Source: UBA7446 sp965657545
GTDB taxonomy: Bacteria > Bacteroidota > Bacteroidia > Flavobacteriales > Flavobacteriaceae
Reading direction: 5' to 3'
Length of the DNA stretch: 64,000 nt
Assembly (NCBI GenBank): GCA_965657545.1
Contig: CBFHOG010000001.1
Span: forward strand, 185,540-249,539
Shown here one piece after another: positions 1 through 8,565 of the stretch (position 1 is its first letter; the number at the start of each line of letters is the position of its first letter). The notes beneath the pieces are model-generated. The model was not told the DNA's origin, searched no databases, and saw only the letters and a list, made by a program, of their open reading frames with translations. A program made the translations under genes and the position numbers.

Positions 1-1007
1 TTGTTAAGAAAGGGCATGAGGCAGTGGTTTACAACTCGAGTGAACACCCCTTTAAAAATTTTATTTTTAAAGGGGTAGAAATTATTCACAAAAAAGACCC
101 TGAAAAGAGGTTAGGTGCGATAGGACAGTTTATTTATGATTTTAATTGCATCTTAGATTCTAGAAAAAGAAAATTCGATGTTATTTTACAGTTAGGATAT
201 ACGAGTAGCTCTATTTGGCATTGGCTCTTACCTAAATCATCTCTAATAATTACTAACATGGATGGTTTGGAGTGGAAAAGATCAAAGTACTCAAAGTCTG
301 TTCAAAAATTTTTACTTCATGCTGAAAAATTAGCCGTGAAAAGTAGTGATCACTTAATAGCTGATTCTATTGGAATTAAGGAGTATTTGAAGTCAAAATA
401 TGGTAAAGAATCGAATTACATTGCTTATGGGGCGAATGTTTTTGATAACCCAAATAAAAGTATCATCAAAAAATATGGAGTAAACACTTTTGGCTATAAC
501 ATGCTAATTGCTAGAATCGAACCAGAAAATAGTATAGAAGAAATTCTTGACGGGTTTCATAGTTCAAATTCAAAAATGCCTTTTTTGGTAATAGGAAAGC
601 ATGAAGCTAATAAGTTTGGTGTTTACCTGTCCAATAAATATAAATCAGATCACAGAATTAAATTTATTGGTGGAATTTACGATATAGAAGTTTTAAACAA
701 TTTGAGATATTATTCAAACATTTACTTTCATGGTCATTCAGTTGGGGGAACAAATCCATCATTAATTGAAGCAATGGGGTCTAATACTTTAATCATAGCT
801 CACGACAACAATTTTAATAAACATATTTTAGGTCAAGACGCATTTTATTTTAAGAGCCCTAGTGATGTTAAAAATCACGTAGAGTCAATATCAAAAAGCA
901 ATCATGAAGACATTGTCTTAAACAATAAAATAAAAGTTGAGGAAAAATTCAATTGGTCTAGAATCAATAATAAATATTTAAGTTTAATAACCAAAAGCAC
1001 AAAATGA
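1..1007 (+). CDS. Glycosyltransferase, DUF1972/GT4-like (5' truncated)
   Basis: Probable polysaccharide glycosyltransferase that moves a sugar from a nucleotide donor to a lipid-linked acceptor at the cytoplasmic membrane. The reading frame is open from base 3 (VKKGHEAVVYNSSEHPF), so the true N-terminus lies left of the window and the internal GTG at 24 is not the start. The stretch NMDGLEWKRSKY near residue 78-89 (counting from 24) is typical of DUF1972 (Cps2T-like) enzymes, and HGHSVGGTNPSLIEAM near 236-251 is the GT4-type donor-binding region. The stop overlaps the next ATG (ATGA at 1004). The gene is clearly more AT-rich than its neighbours, as is common for strain-variable capsule or O-antigen genes. 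The sugar specificity cannot be read from sequence. Confidence 0.8.
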   Translation, partial: VKKGHEAVVYNSSEHPFKNFIFKGVEIIHKKDPEKRLGAIGQFIYDFNCILDSRKRKFDVILQLGYTSSSIWHWLLPKSSLIITNMDGLEWKRSKYSKSVQKFLLHAEKLAVKSSDHLIADSIGIKEYLKSKYGKESNYIAYGANVFDNPNKSIIKKYGVNTFGYNMLIARIEPENSIEEILDGFHSSNSKMPFLVIGKHEANKFGVYLSNKYKSDHRIKFIGGIYDIEVLNNLRYYSNIYFHGHSVGGTNPSLIEAMGSNTLIIAHDNNFNKHILGQDAFYFKSPSDVKNHVESISKSNHEDIVLNNKIKVEEKFNWSRINNKYLSLITKSTK

Positions 1008-2302
1008 AAATAACCGTAATCGGCACCGGCTATGTAGGCTTAGTCACTGGAACATGTTTGGCAGAAGCTGGCAATGATGTGTTGTGCATTGATATCGACA
1101 AGAATAAAGTTGAAAAAATGCAAAATGGAGAGGTCCCCATTTATGAGCCGCACTTAGAAACCTATTTTGAACGCAACATTAAGGCGGGTAGGCTACATTT
1201 TTCAACCAATATTCAGGAAGGTGTTGATCACGGAGAAGTTATTTTTTTAGCACTACCAACACCTGAAGATGAAGATGGCTCGGCAGACTTATCGTATGTG
1301 CTTGGCGTTGCCAATCAAATAGGTGACCTGATGAAAGACTACAAAATTGTAGTCAGTAAGAGTACTGTTCCGGTGGGCACAGGCGAGCGCGTAAAAGCAA
1401 CGCTTAAAACCAAAACAGAAGTTCCTTTTGATGTGGTGTCCAATCCAGAATTTTTACGAGAGGGCTTTGCCGTGGAAGACTTTATGAAACCCGATAGGGT
1501 TGTTGTTGGAGTGGAGTCAGAACGTGCTCAGAAAACCATGCAAAAGCTTTACAAGAATTTTGTTCGTTCTGGTAACCCAATCGTTTTTATGGATATCAAA
1601 TCGGCGGAGCTGACCAAATATGCTGCTAACGCCTTTTTAGCAACTAAGATTACGTATATGAACGAAATCGCGAATTATTGCGAAAAAGTTGGCGCAAATG
1701 TAGATGATGTGCGTATGGGCATGGGCCTTGACGCGCGGATTGGCAAACGCTTTTTGTTCCCTGGCATTGGTTATGGCGGATCTTGCTTCCCTAAAGACGT
1801 AAAAGCATTACACAAATCGGGTAAAGATGCACAGCACCACTTTGCTATTCTGGACAGTGTAATTGAAGTAAACGAAAAACAAAAAACAGTGTTGTATCCC
1901 AAGATGGAACAGCATTTTGATGGAAATTTAAAAGGCAAAAATATTGCCGTCTGGGGATTAGCATTTAAACCCGATACGGATGACATTCGCGAAGCCCCCT
2001 CGCTTTATATGATTGAAAAGCTGTTAGCTGCCGGAGCAACCGTTACGGCATTTGACCCAGAAGCCATGGATAACGTAAAAGCCAAATTGGGCGATAGCAT
2101 TGCCTTTGCCTCAAGCATGATGGAAGCGGTTCAAGATGCAGATGCCTTGCTGATTTGCACAGAGTGGCACGCCTTTAGAAATCCAGATTTTGATAAGCTT
2201 AAGGAGTCCCTAAAAGGAAATGTTGTTTTTGACGGACGCAACATTTACAGCCCTGAAGAAATGAAAGCACTAGGATTTTCATATTATTCTATAGGACGAT
2301 GA
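1004..2302 (+). CDS. ugd: UDP-glucose 6-dehydrogenase
   Basis: Oxidises UDP-glucose to UDP-glucuronate with two NAD+. The 432-residue length is normal. An N-terminal Rossmann motif GTGYVG is at 7-12, the STVPVGTG block at 120-127, the NPEFLREG block at 147-154, and the catalytic cysteine is Cys261 in GYGGSCFPKD. It overlaps the preceding glycosyltransferase and the following decarboxylase through ATGA junctions, so the three are probably translationally coupled. Its product is the substrate of the next gene, giving a UDP-glucose to UDP-glucuronate to UDP-xylose route for surface polysaccharide. The gene could be named ugd, tuaD or rkpK; the activity itself is well supported. Confidence 0.95.
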   Translation: MKITVIGTGYVGLVTGTCLAEAGNDVLCIDIDKNKVEKMQNGEVPIYEPHLETYFERNIKAGRLHFSTNIQEGVDHGEVIFLALPTPEDEDGSADLSYVLGVANQIGDLMKDYKIVVSKSTVPVGTGERVKATLKTKTEVPFDVVSNPEFLREGFAVEDFMKPDRVVVGVESERAQKTMQKLYKNFVRSGNPIVFMDIKSAELTKYAANAFLATKITYMNEIANYCEKVGANVDDVRMGMGLDARIGKRFLFPGIGYGGSCFPKDVKALHKSGKDAQHHFAILDSVIEVNEKQKTVLYPKMEQHFDGNLKGKNIAVWGLAFKPDTDDIREAPSLYMIEKLLAAGATVTAFDPEAMDNVKAKLGDSIAFASSMMEAVQDADALLICTEWHAFRNPDFDKLKESLKGNVVFDGRNIYSPEEMKALGFSYYSIGR

Positions 2303-3282
2303 AAACAGCACTAATTACAGGCGCAGCAGGTTTTTTAGGATCGCATTTATGCGATAAATTATTGGCAAATAATATGGCCGTAATTGGCATGGATAATTTA
2401 ATTACAGGCTCCATGTCTAATATTGCCCACTTAGAGTCAAATCCCAATTTTCGTTTTGTAAATCACGACGTTTGTGAGTTTATTGATATTGATGAGGACA
2501 TAGATTATATCCTACACTTTGCCTCTCCTGCAAGTCCCATAGATTATTTGAAAATACCGATTCAAACACTTAAAGTTGGTGCATTGGGCACACATAACGC
2601 CTTAGGGCTAGCACGTGCAAAAAACGCCCGTATTTTGGTGGCTTCTACTTCTGAAATTTATGGCGACCCGCTCATACACCCACAAACTGAAGACTATTTT
2701 GGCAATGTAAATACCATAGGCCCTCGCGGTGTATATGACGAGGCTAAAAGGTATTTAGAGTCTATTACGATGGCCTATCACCGTTATCACGGAGTTGACA
2801 CCCGTATTATACGTATTTTTAACACCTATGGCCCCAGAATGCGTTTAAACGACGGTCGTGTTATTCCTGCTTTTATGGGGCAAGCGCTGAGAGGTGAAGA
2901 TTTAACCGTGTTTGGCGATGGATCACAAACCCGTTCATTTTGTTTTGTTGAAGACGAAATAGAAGGGATTTACCGCTTACTGATGAGTGATTATCATTTA
3001 CCAGTAAATATTGGAAATCCAGATGAAATTACCATTTTAGATTTTGCCCAAGAGATTATTGAATTGACGGGCACCGATCAAAAAATTGTGTTTAAACCAC
3101 TCCCAAAAAACGACCCGCTCCAGCGTAAGCCAGACATTACCAAAGCCAAAGAAATTTTGGGTTGGGAGCCACAAATTGGTCGTAAGGAAGGGATGCAACG
3201 CACCTATGCCTATTTTAAATCCTTAACAAAAGAAGAATTAGAAAAGGTAGAACACCGTGAATTTACTTCTTTTAAAACCTAA
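2299..3282 (+). CDS. UDP-glucuronate decarboxylase (UDP-xylose synthase), SDR family
   Basis: Extended short-chain dehydrogenase/reductase that most likely converts UDP-glucuronate to UDP-xylose. The Rossmann motif GAAGFLGSH is at 8-16. The active site has the STSEIYGDP block at 116-124 and Tyr146/Lys150 in YDEAKR. The GNVNTIGPR stretch just before the Tyr is characteristic of UXS rather than of dTDP-glucose dehydratases. The N-terminus lacks the membrane anchor of animal UXS, as is normal in bacteria. The start overlaps ugd by four bases. A generic NAD-dependent epimerase is the alternative, but the UXS motifs and the adjacent ugd make that less likely. Confidence 0.88.
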   Translation: MKTALITGAAGFLGSHLCDKLLANNMAVIGMDNLITGSMSNIAHLESNPNFRFVNHDVCEFIDIDEDIDYILHFASPASPIDYLKIPIQTLKVGALGTHNALGLARAKNARILVASTSEIYGDPLIHPQTEDYFGNVNTIGPRGVYDEAKRYLESITMAYHRYHGVDTRIIRIFNTYGPRMRLNDGRVIPAFMGQALRGEDLTVFGDGSQTRSFCFVEDEIEGIYRLLMSDYHLPVNIGNPDEITILDFAQEIIELTGTDQKIVFKPLPKNDPLQRKPDITKAKEILGWEPQIGRKEGMQRTYAYFKSLTKEELEKVEHREFTSFKT

Positions 3283-3336
3283 TGACATACAATAAAAAAT
3301 GCTAAAAGGCGTTGTACTTTCACCAGCCACTGATGT

Positions 3337-4677
3337 ATGAGTAAACGCTTTACTTACACTTTTTTAACCCTAGCTACACTTTTCCTTGATATTGGAAGTG
3401 CTGTTTTTTTGGCTAATAAGCTAAACAGCGACATCGCTTTTTTGCTGCACACCAACGGAGATTTTTCCTTAATACGCCTATTGGCTTTTGTGTTTATTTG
3501 GGTATTATTAGGGTTTTATTTTTCTATTTACACCCACAAACGAGCAGACCGGTTTCTTCGTTTGACCCTTCGTTTGTTAGGTCATCTGGGAATACTGATT
3601 TTACTTATTGAATTGTTTTCAGCATCTATTTTTTCTCGTAACCCTAAAACTGAAGATGTTCTATTATTCGTGTTGGTAATAATGACCCAATTGACCTATC
3701 GTTTTTTCTTTTTCTCTTTAATTCGAGGGTTACGCGCAAAAAATAAATCGTTCAAAGACTCGGTTGTTTTGTTGGGAGACAAAACACAAGAAATAACCTC
3801 ATTTATTAAAAATAACCCACATATTGGCTATGAAATTTTAGACATCGATGTTGATAAAATCACCAATATTTCCAAGAAATTTTTTATTGAGAAAAAAATT
3901 TCAACGGTATTTATGCATCAAAAAAATGCAGGTCGAAAAAAATATAAAGCAATTCTAGAAAAGCTAGCGCTGCATCAAATCCCGATACGTATTTTCGCTT
4001 CTCACGATGATGTTTTTAGATCAAATCAAGTAGATTATTTTGGTTATATTCCTGTTTACAAAACGCAGTTTTCACCATTATTGCAGGGGGCAAACATATA
4101 TATTAAACGTGTTTTTGACATTGTGTTTTCTCTATTTGTGATAATTTTTGTTTTATCGTGGATGTATCCATTGGTAGCTTTACTTATTAAGCTCGAGTCA
4201 AAAGGACCAGTTCTTTTCACACAAAACAGAAACGGATTAAGCAATGAATTATTTTTGTGCTATAAGTTTCGCTCCATGACTACAAATAGCAATAATGAGC
4301 AAGCAACAAAAGACGATATGCGTATTACACGGATTGGAAAAATTATTCGAAAAACCAGTATTGACGAATTTCCACAATTTTTTAATGTGTTAAAGGGCGA
4401 TATGTCTGTCGTTGGTCCACGCCCACACATGGAAATTCATAATACGAATTATGAAAGACACGTGGAGTCTTTTCAGCTTAGACATACTGTAAAGCCTGGG
4501 ATTACCGGAATGGCGCAGTCTAGAGGTTTTAGAGGAGAGATAAGAGAAGACCTAGATATTATTAATCGCATCAAATACGACATCTTTTATATCCGCCATT
4601 GGTCTTTTGCGCTCGATATTAAAATTATCATTCGCACGGTCCTCAATATCTTTAGAGGAGAAGACAAGGCGTATTAA
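3337..4677 (+). CDS. Polyprenyl-phosphate hexose-1-phosphate transferase (initiating sugar transferase)
   Basis: Starts polysaccharide repeat-unit synthesis by moving a hexose-1-phosphate from UDP-sugar to undecaprenyl phosphate in the inner membrane. At 446 residues it has the WcaJ/WbaP-like architecture: about four N-terminal membrane segments (roughly 8-28, 47-65, 78-98, 107-130), a soluble Rossmann-like region (about 140-235), another hydrophobic segment at 262-286, then the bacterial sugar transferase domain. Signature pieces are KFRSM at 310-314 and DEFPQFFNVLKGD with VVGPRPHM at about 343-365. It follows the UXS gene after a 54-base gap. Its stop overlaps the stop of the convergent DMT gene by sharing TTAA. 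The specific sugar (glucose or galactose class) is not determined. Confidence 0.9.
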   Translation: MSKRFTYTFLTLATLFLDIGSAVFLANKLNSDIAFLLHTNGDFSLIRLLAFVFIWVLLGFYFSIYTHKRADRFLRLTLRLLGHLGILILLIELFSASIFSRNPKTEDVLLFVLVIMTQLTYRFFFFSLIRGLRAKNKSFKDSVVLLGDKTQEITSFIKNNPHIGYEILDIDVDKITNISKKFFIEKKISTVFMHQKNAGRKKYKAILEKLALHQIPIRIFASHDDVFRSNQVDYFGYIPVYKTQFSPLLQGANIYIKRVFDIVFSLFVIIFVLSWMYPLVALLIKLESKGPVLFTQNRNGLSNELFLCYKFRSMTTNSNNEQATKDDMRITRIGKIIRKTSIDEFPQFFNVLKGDMSVVGPRPHMEIHNTNYERHVESFQLRHTVKPGITGMAQSRGFRGEIREDLDIINRIKYDIFYIRHWSFALDIKIIIRTVLNIFRGEDKAY

Positions 4678-5567
4678 GCCGTTGTTTCATAGCGTTTGGT
4701 CACCAAATAAACGCCCATAAATACCACTACCGCAGCAATCAATTTAGAAGTTGTAAAAACATCTGCTCCTACAACGATAGCATACGCAATGCCAATAAGC
4801 GGTTGCAAATACGTAAACACGCCTATGGTACTGGCTTTAAGTTGTTTTAGTGCATATACATTGAGCAGGTAGGTCATAAAGGTAGTCCCAACAATCACAT
4901 ATCCAAACCGCCAAATGGCCTCAAAAGGAAGTGAAGCCCAAGAAACCGCATTAAACTCATTATATGTTACAGGGAGTGACATCAAAAACCCAAACAAAAA
5001 CAACCATTTGAGCAAGTGAACGGTAGTGTATTTCGCCGAAAGCGATTTCACCAATACAAGATACATCCCAAAGCCTGCAGCATTAAATAAAAAGAGTAGA
5101 TTTCCCAATGGAATATTGGGTGCGTCCTGACGTATTTCACCGCCAAAAAAGATTAGCACCAGCGCGCCAACAAACCCCAATACAACCCCAATAATCCGCG
5201 GCAAAAGAAGCCTTTCTTTGATTAAAACAGCAGAAAACACAAACACCAAAATGGGCGTAACCGTAATAAGTACGGCACTATTAATAGGAGTTGAAAGCTC
5301 AATGCCCTTAAAAAAACAAAGCATATTAAGCGCCATTCCCAAAAAGGCACAAAGCACCATCCGTGGAAAATCAGAACGAGCAATACGTTGCTTAGGAATA
5401 AAAAAACTCACGATCCAAAAAAGAGATGCCGCACCCATCAATCGAATTTGCACCAAACCAAACCCTTGAACATAGGTAGGCATTACCTCTTTGGCAATGG
5501 TATGTGAAAGCCCATATATTGTCGTTGCACCAAAGGCGGCTAGAAGAGCAAGTGTGCGTTTATTCAT
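4674..5567 (-). CDS. EamA/DMT-family transporter
   Basis: Inner-membrane permease of the drug/metabolite transporter superfamily. It is 297 residues with about ten hydrophobic segments in two EamA repeats (roughly 5-135 and 150-290). The substrate could be an amino acid or another metabolite and cannot be deduced. The first segment reads LALLAAFGATTIYGLSHTIA. Its start overlaps the end of the upstream ArsC-like gene by eight bases, suggesting cotranscription, but no functional link between the two is apparent. The 3' end is convergent with the sugar transferase and overlaps it by four bases. Confidence 0.88.
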   Translation of the reverse strand: MNKRTLALLAAFGATTIYGLSHTIAKEVMPTYVQGFGLVQIRLMGAASLFWIVSFFIPKQRIARSDFPRMVLCAFLGMALNMLCFFKGIELSTPINSAVLITVTPILVFVFSAVLIKERLLLPRIIGVVLGFVGALVLIFFGGEIRQDAPNIPLGNLLFLFNAAGFGMYLVLVKSLSAKYTTVHLLKWLFLFGFLMSLPVTYNEFNAVSWASLPFEAIWRFGYVIVGTTFMTYLLNVYALKQLKASTIGVFTYLQPLIGIAYAIVVGADVFTTSKLIAAVVVFMGVYLVTKRYETTA

Positions 5568-5916
5568 TTAGCGCATGCTTCATTTGTACGATAGTAGCCT
5601 TACTATTTCCCAAAAACACTTTGTCATTCCAGATTAATATGGGTCGTTTTAAGCAACTGTATTCGTGCGTTAACAACTCCTTGTAAGTGGCTTCTGTAAA
5701 TGATTCCCCCTCTTTTTTTAATTGTGCATATACACGCCCTCGTTTATTTATAAGCGTTTCGTAGCTGTGCGTGTGTGCATACAAAAACGCCAATTGTTCA
5801 GGAGTTATCTTTTCTTTTTTTACGTCTTGTAAAAAGGGAGCACCCTCTATGTCGAGCTCTTTAATAATTCGTACACATGTAGAACAGCTTGATAAGTAAA
5901 GAAATGTATTTTTCAT
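5560..5916 (-). CDS. ArsC/Spx-family thioredoxin-fold protein
   Basis: Small (118 residues) member of the arsenate reductase ArsC/Spx family. The N-terminal strand is followed by SSCSTC at 9-14, the position of the catalytic or redox CxxC, and the C-terminal half carries the family block with LKRPILIWNDKVFLG. The canonical Arg residues of true arsenate reductases are not clearly conserved, so a role in general thiol redox is as likely as arsenate reduction. No ars operon partners (arsR, arsB/acr3) are nearby. It overlaps the downstream DMT transporter by eight bases. Confidence 0.72.
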   Translation of the reverse strand: MKNTFLYLSSCSTCVRIIKELDIEGAPFLQDVKKEKITPEQLAFLYAHTHSYETLINKRGRVYAQLKKEGESFTEATYKELLTHEYSCLKRPILIWNDKVFLGNSKATIVQMKHALNE

Positions 5917-5974
5917 CGTTGTACAAAGGTCAGTAAATTCATGGGATAATGCGGTCTCTTAACGTAAACTTAAA

Positions 5975-5982
5975 TACATTTG
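5975..5982 (+). promoter_or_regulatory. -7 promoter element for the PLP enzyme
   Basis: TACATTTG matches the Bacteroidota sigma-A -7 consensus TAnnTTTG. It lies 14 bases before the ATG at 5997 and downstream of the earlier in-frame ATG at 5949, so it argues that 5997 is the real start. No good -33 TTG partner was found. Confidence 0.55.
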
Positions 5983-5996
5983 CTCAAATTATAGTC

Positions 5997-7151
5997 ATGG
6001 CAAAGAAAAATCTACATTTCAACTCCCGAACCATTCACGGCGGACAACAACCTGACAAAGCGTATGGAGCAGTTATGCCCCCCGTTTATCTTACTTCAAC
6101 TTATGCGCAAAACAAACCAGGAGGACACCTTGGCTATGAGTACAGTAGGTCGCACAATCCTACACGCTCTGCCTTAGAGGCGTCACTCGCAAGCATCGAG
6201 TCTGGGAAACACGGACTCACATTTGCATCGGGTATGGCCGCCATTGATGCTGTAATCAAATTACTAGAACCAGGAGATGAGGTCATCTCAACAAATGATT
6301 TATACGGGGGAACCTACCGTATTTTCACCAAGGTATTTGCATCCTATGGCATCAAGTTTCACTTTGTTCCAATGGGGGATATTGCAGAAGTGGAAAAACA
6401 CATCAACGCAAACACCAAATTGCTTTGGGTAGAAACACCAACCAACCCATTAATGCAAGTCATTGACATCAAAGCCATGGCGTCAATTGCCAAAGCAAAC
6501 AAGCTATTGTTAGCCGTAGATAATACGTTTGCCTCGCCTTATTTACAGCGCCCTTTGGAATTGGGTGCAGATATAGTAATGCATTCCGCAACGAAATACC
6601 TTGGAGGCCATAGCGATGTGGTGTTGGGTGCTTTGGTACTAAAAGACGATGGTCTTGCCGATCGCTTGGCATTTATCCAAAATGCTAGTGGTGCAGTCCC
6701 AGGCCCTATGGATGCTTTTTTGGTACTTCGAGGCATAAAAACATTGCATGTAAGAATGCAAAGGCATTGTGAAAACGGACGGGCCGTTGCCGAGTTTTTG
6801 GCACAACACCCGGATATTCAAACTGTCTATTGGCCTGGATTTGAAACCCACCCAAACCACGATGTGGCCAAAGCACAAATGGATGATTTTGGAGGTATGA
6901 TTTCTTTTATTCATAAAGACAATAGCCTCACAAAAGCCAACCAAATTGTTTCTTCCTTACACGTATTTACCCTTGCAGAGTCTTTGGGAGGAGTAGAAAG
7001 TCTAGCAGGGCACCCTGCAAGTATGACACACGCATCTATTCCAAAAGAGGAGCGCGAAAAAACAGGCGTAACAGACGGGCTAATTCGTCTAAGCGTAGGT
7101 ATTGAAGACAGTAAAGATTTGATTGCCGACTTGACCCAGGCGATAGGCTAA
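5997..7151 (+). CDS. Cystathionine gamma-synthase/lyase-type PLP enzyme
   Basis: Cys/Met-metabolism PLP-dependent enzyme (fold type I, aspartate aminotransferase superfamily), 384 residues from this start. The PLP lysine is in SATKYLGGHSD (Lys200). The cofactor-binding YEYSRSHNPTR block and the C-terminal ESLGGVESLAGHPASMTH block are present. The family includes cystathionine gamma-synthase (MetB), gamma-lyase and beta-lyase, which are hard to separate by eye; the motif set fits the gamma-synthase/lyase clade. I chose 5997 (MAKKNLHF) over 5949 because a TAnnTTTG element lies between the two and homologues start with a short segment before SRTIHGGQ. Glutamate dehydrogenase follows 41 bases downstream. 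Confidence 0.88.
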   Translation: MAKKNLHFNSRTIHGGQQPDKAYGAVMPPVYLTSTYAQNKPGGHLGYEYSRSHNPTRSALEASLASIESGKHGLTFASGMAAIDAVIKLLEPGDEVISTNDLYGGTYRIFTKVFASYGIKFHFVPMGDIAEVEKHINANTKLLWVETPTNPLMQVIDIKAMASIAKANKLLLAVDNTFASPYLQRPLELGADIVMHSATKYLGGHSDVVLGALVLKDDGLADRLAFIQNASGAVPGPMDAFLVLRGIKTLHVRMQRHCENGRAVAEFLAQHPDIQTVYWPGFETHPNHDVAKAQMDDFGGMISFIHKDNSLTKANQIVSSLHVFTLAESLGGVESLAGHPASMTHASIPKEEREKTGVTDGLIRLSVGIEDSKDLIADLTQAIG

Positions 7152-7166
7152 GTTTCAAATTTAACG

Positions 7167-7174
7167 TACATTCG
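7167..7174 (+). promoter_or_regulatory. Possible -7 element upstream of gdhA
   Basis: TACATTCG differs from TAnnTTTG at one base and lies 18 bases before the gdhA ATG. It suggests gdhA can be transcribed separately from the PLP-enzyme gene. Confidence 0.35.
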
Positions 7175-7192
7175 ATTAGCAATTTAAATCTT

Positions 7193-8533
7193 ATGGAACA
7201 CATCATCAATGGTTTTTTGAGCGAAGTCAGCAAACGTAATGCTCACGAACCCGAGTTTATGCAAGCAGTCACTGAAGTGGCTCAAACGGTATTGCCTTAT
7301 ATTGTAGCAAATGATATCTATCACGGAAAGAATATTTTAATGCGGATGGTTGAGCCTGAGCGTGTGGTTATGTTCCGCGTGCCTTGGGTGGATGACTCTG
7401 GTGAAATTCAAGTAAACAGAGGTTATCGAATAGAAATGAATTCAGCAATTGGCCCATATAAAGGGGGGTTGCGTTTTCACGAATCGGTGAATTTGAGCAT
7501 TCTTAAGTTCTTGGCTTTTGAGCAAGTTTTTAAAAATGCGCTGACAACCTTACCCATGGGAGGCGGTAAAGGCGGTGCTGATTTTAATCCCAAAGGCAAA
7601 TCGGATGCGGAGGTAATGCGTTTTTGTCAAAGTTTTATGACCGAGCTTTTTCGCCATATTGGACCTAACAGAGATATTCCTGCGGGTGATATTGGAGTGG
7701 GAGGCCGAGAAATTGGCTATATGTTTGGGCAGTACAAACGTTTAAAAAATGAGTTTACAGGCGTATTGACAGGCAAGGGGATTTCGTGGGGCGGATCGCT
7801 TATTCGACCAGAAGCGACAGGATATGGTGCTGTTTATTTTGCACAAAATATGTTGCAAACCAAAGACGAAAGCTTTGAAAGTAAAAAAGTAGTTATTTCT
7901 GGGTCTGGAAATGTGGCACAATATGCTGCCGAAAAAGCCATTCAGCTTGGCGCAAAAGTGCTTACGCTGTCCGACTCTTCTGGGTTTATTCATGACCCAG
8001 ACGGCATAGATCAAGAAAAGTTGAATCACATTATGGAGCTTAAAAATATTAAACGAGAACGCATTGATAAGTACATAGTTAAATATACCTCTGCAAGTTT
8101 TCACAAAGGAGAAAAACCATGGGGGGTTGCTTGTGATATTGCCATGCCCTGCGCTACGCAAAATGAGTTAGACGAAAACGATGCAAAAACACTTATTGCT
8201 AACGGCTGTTATTGTATTAGCGAAGGAGCAAATATGCCATCTACACCAGAGGCGATCTCGCACTTTCACTCTAACCAAGTGCTTTATGCTCCGGGCAAAG
8301 CCTCTAATGCAGGTGGCGTTGCTGTTTCAGGTCTTGAAATGGCACAAAACTCACTGCGCTACAATTGGACACGAGAAGAAGTAGATCAGCGGTTACAGGA
8401 CATTATGGAAGACATTCACGATGCCTGTGTATTGTATGGTACTGAAAATAAAACCATCAATTACGAAAAAGGGGCAAACATAGCCGGCTTTGTAAAAGTA
8501 GCCGACGCGATGTTGGCACAAGGGGTTGTTTAG
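7193..8533 (+). CDS. gdhA: Glutamate dehydrogenase (NADP-type, hexameric)
   Basis: Reductive amination of 2-oxoglutarate to glutamate, the main ammonium entry point outside GS/GOGAT. The length of 446 residues is that of the small hexameric NADP-dependent class. The substrate region includes the GPYKGGLRFHESVN block and PMGGGKGGADF with the catalytic lysine, followed by the nucleotide-binding SGSGNVAQYAAEKA block. The C-terminal SNAGGVAVSGLEMAQN block is also typical. It stands alone between the PLP enzyme and the PorZ-like gene. NADP preference is inferred from family and length, not from a read specificity residue. Confidence 0.95.
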   Translation: MEHIINGFLSEVSKRNAHEPEFMQAVTEVAQTVLPYIVANDIYHGKNILMRMVEPERVVMFRVPWVDDSGEIQVNRGYRIEMNSAIGPYKGGLRFHESVNLSILKFLAFEQVFKNALTTLPMGGGKGGADFNPKGKSDAEVMRFCQSFMTELFRHIGPNRDIPAGDIGVGGREIGYMFGQYKRLKNEFTGVLTGKGISWGGSLIRPEATGYGAVYFAQNMLQTKDESFESKKVVISGSGNVAQYAAEKAIQLGAKVLTLSDSSGFIHDPDGIDQEKLNHIMELKNIKRERIDKYIVKYTSASFHKGEKPWGVACDIAMPCATQNELDENDAKTLIANGCYCISEGANMPSTPEAISHFHSNQVLYAPGKASNAGGVAVSGLEMAQNSLRYNWTREEVDQRLQDIMEDIHDACVLYGTENKTINYEKGANIAGFVKVADAMLAQGVV

Positions 8534-8553
8534 CATACCACAACGGCGTATTT

Positions 8554-8562
8554 TACGTTTTG
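8554..8562 (+). promoter_or_regulatory. Possible -7 element for the porZ-like gene
   Basis: TACGTTTTG is TAnnTTTG with one extra T, just before the ATG at 8566. It overlaps the in-frame TTG at 8560, making that TTG an unlikely start. Confidence 0.35.
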
Positions 8563-8565
8563 TTT

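Noticed and set aside
4674..4677. Shared stop codons of the sugar transferase and DMT genes as a special signal
   Set aside because: TTAA naturally gives TAA on both strands for tightly convergent genes; ordinary compaction.
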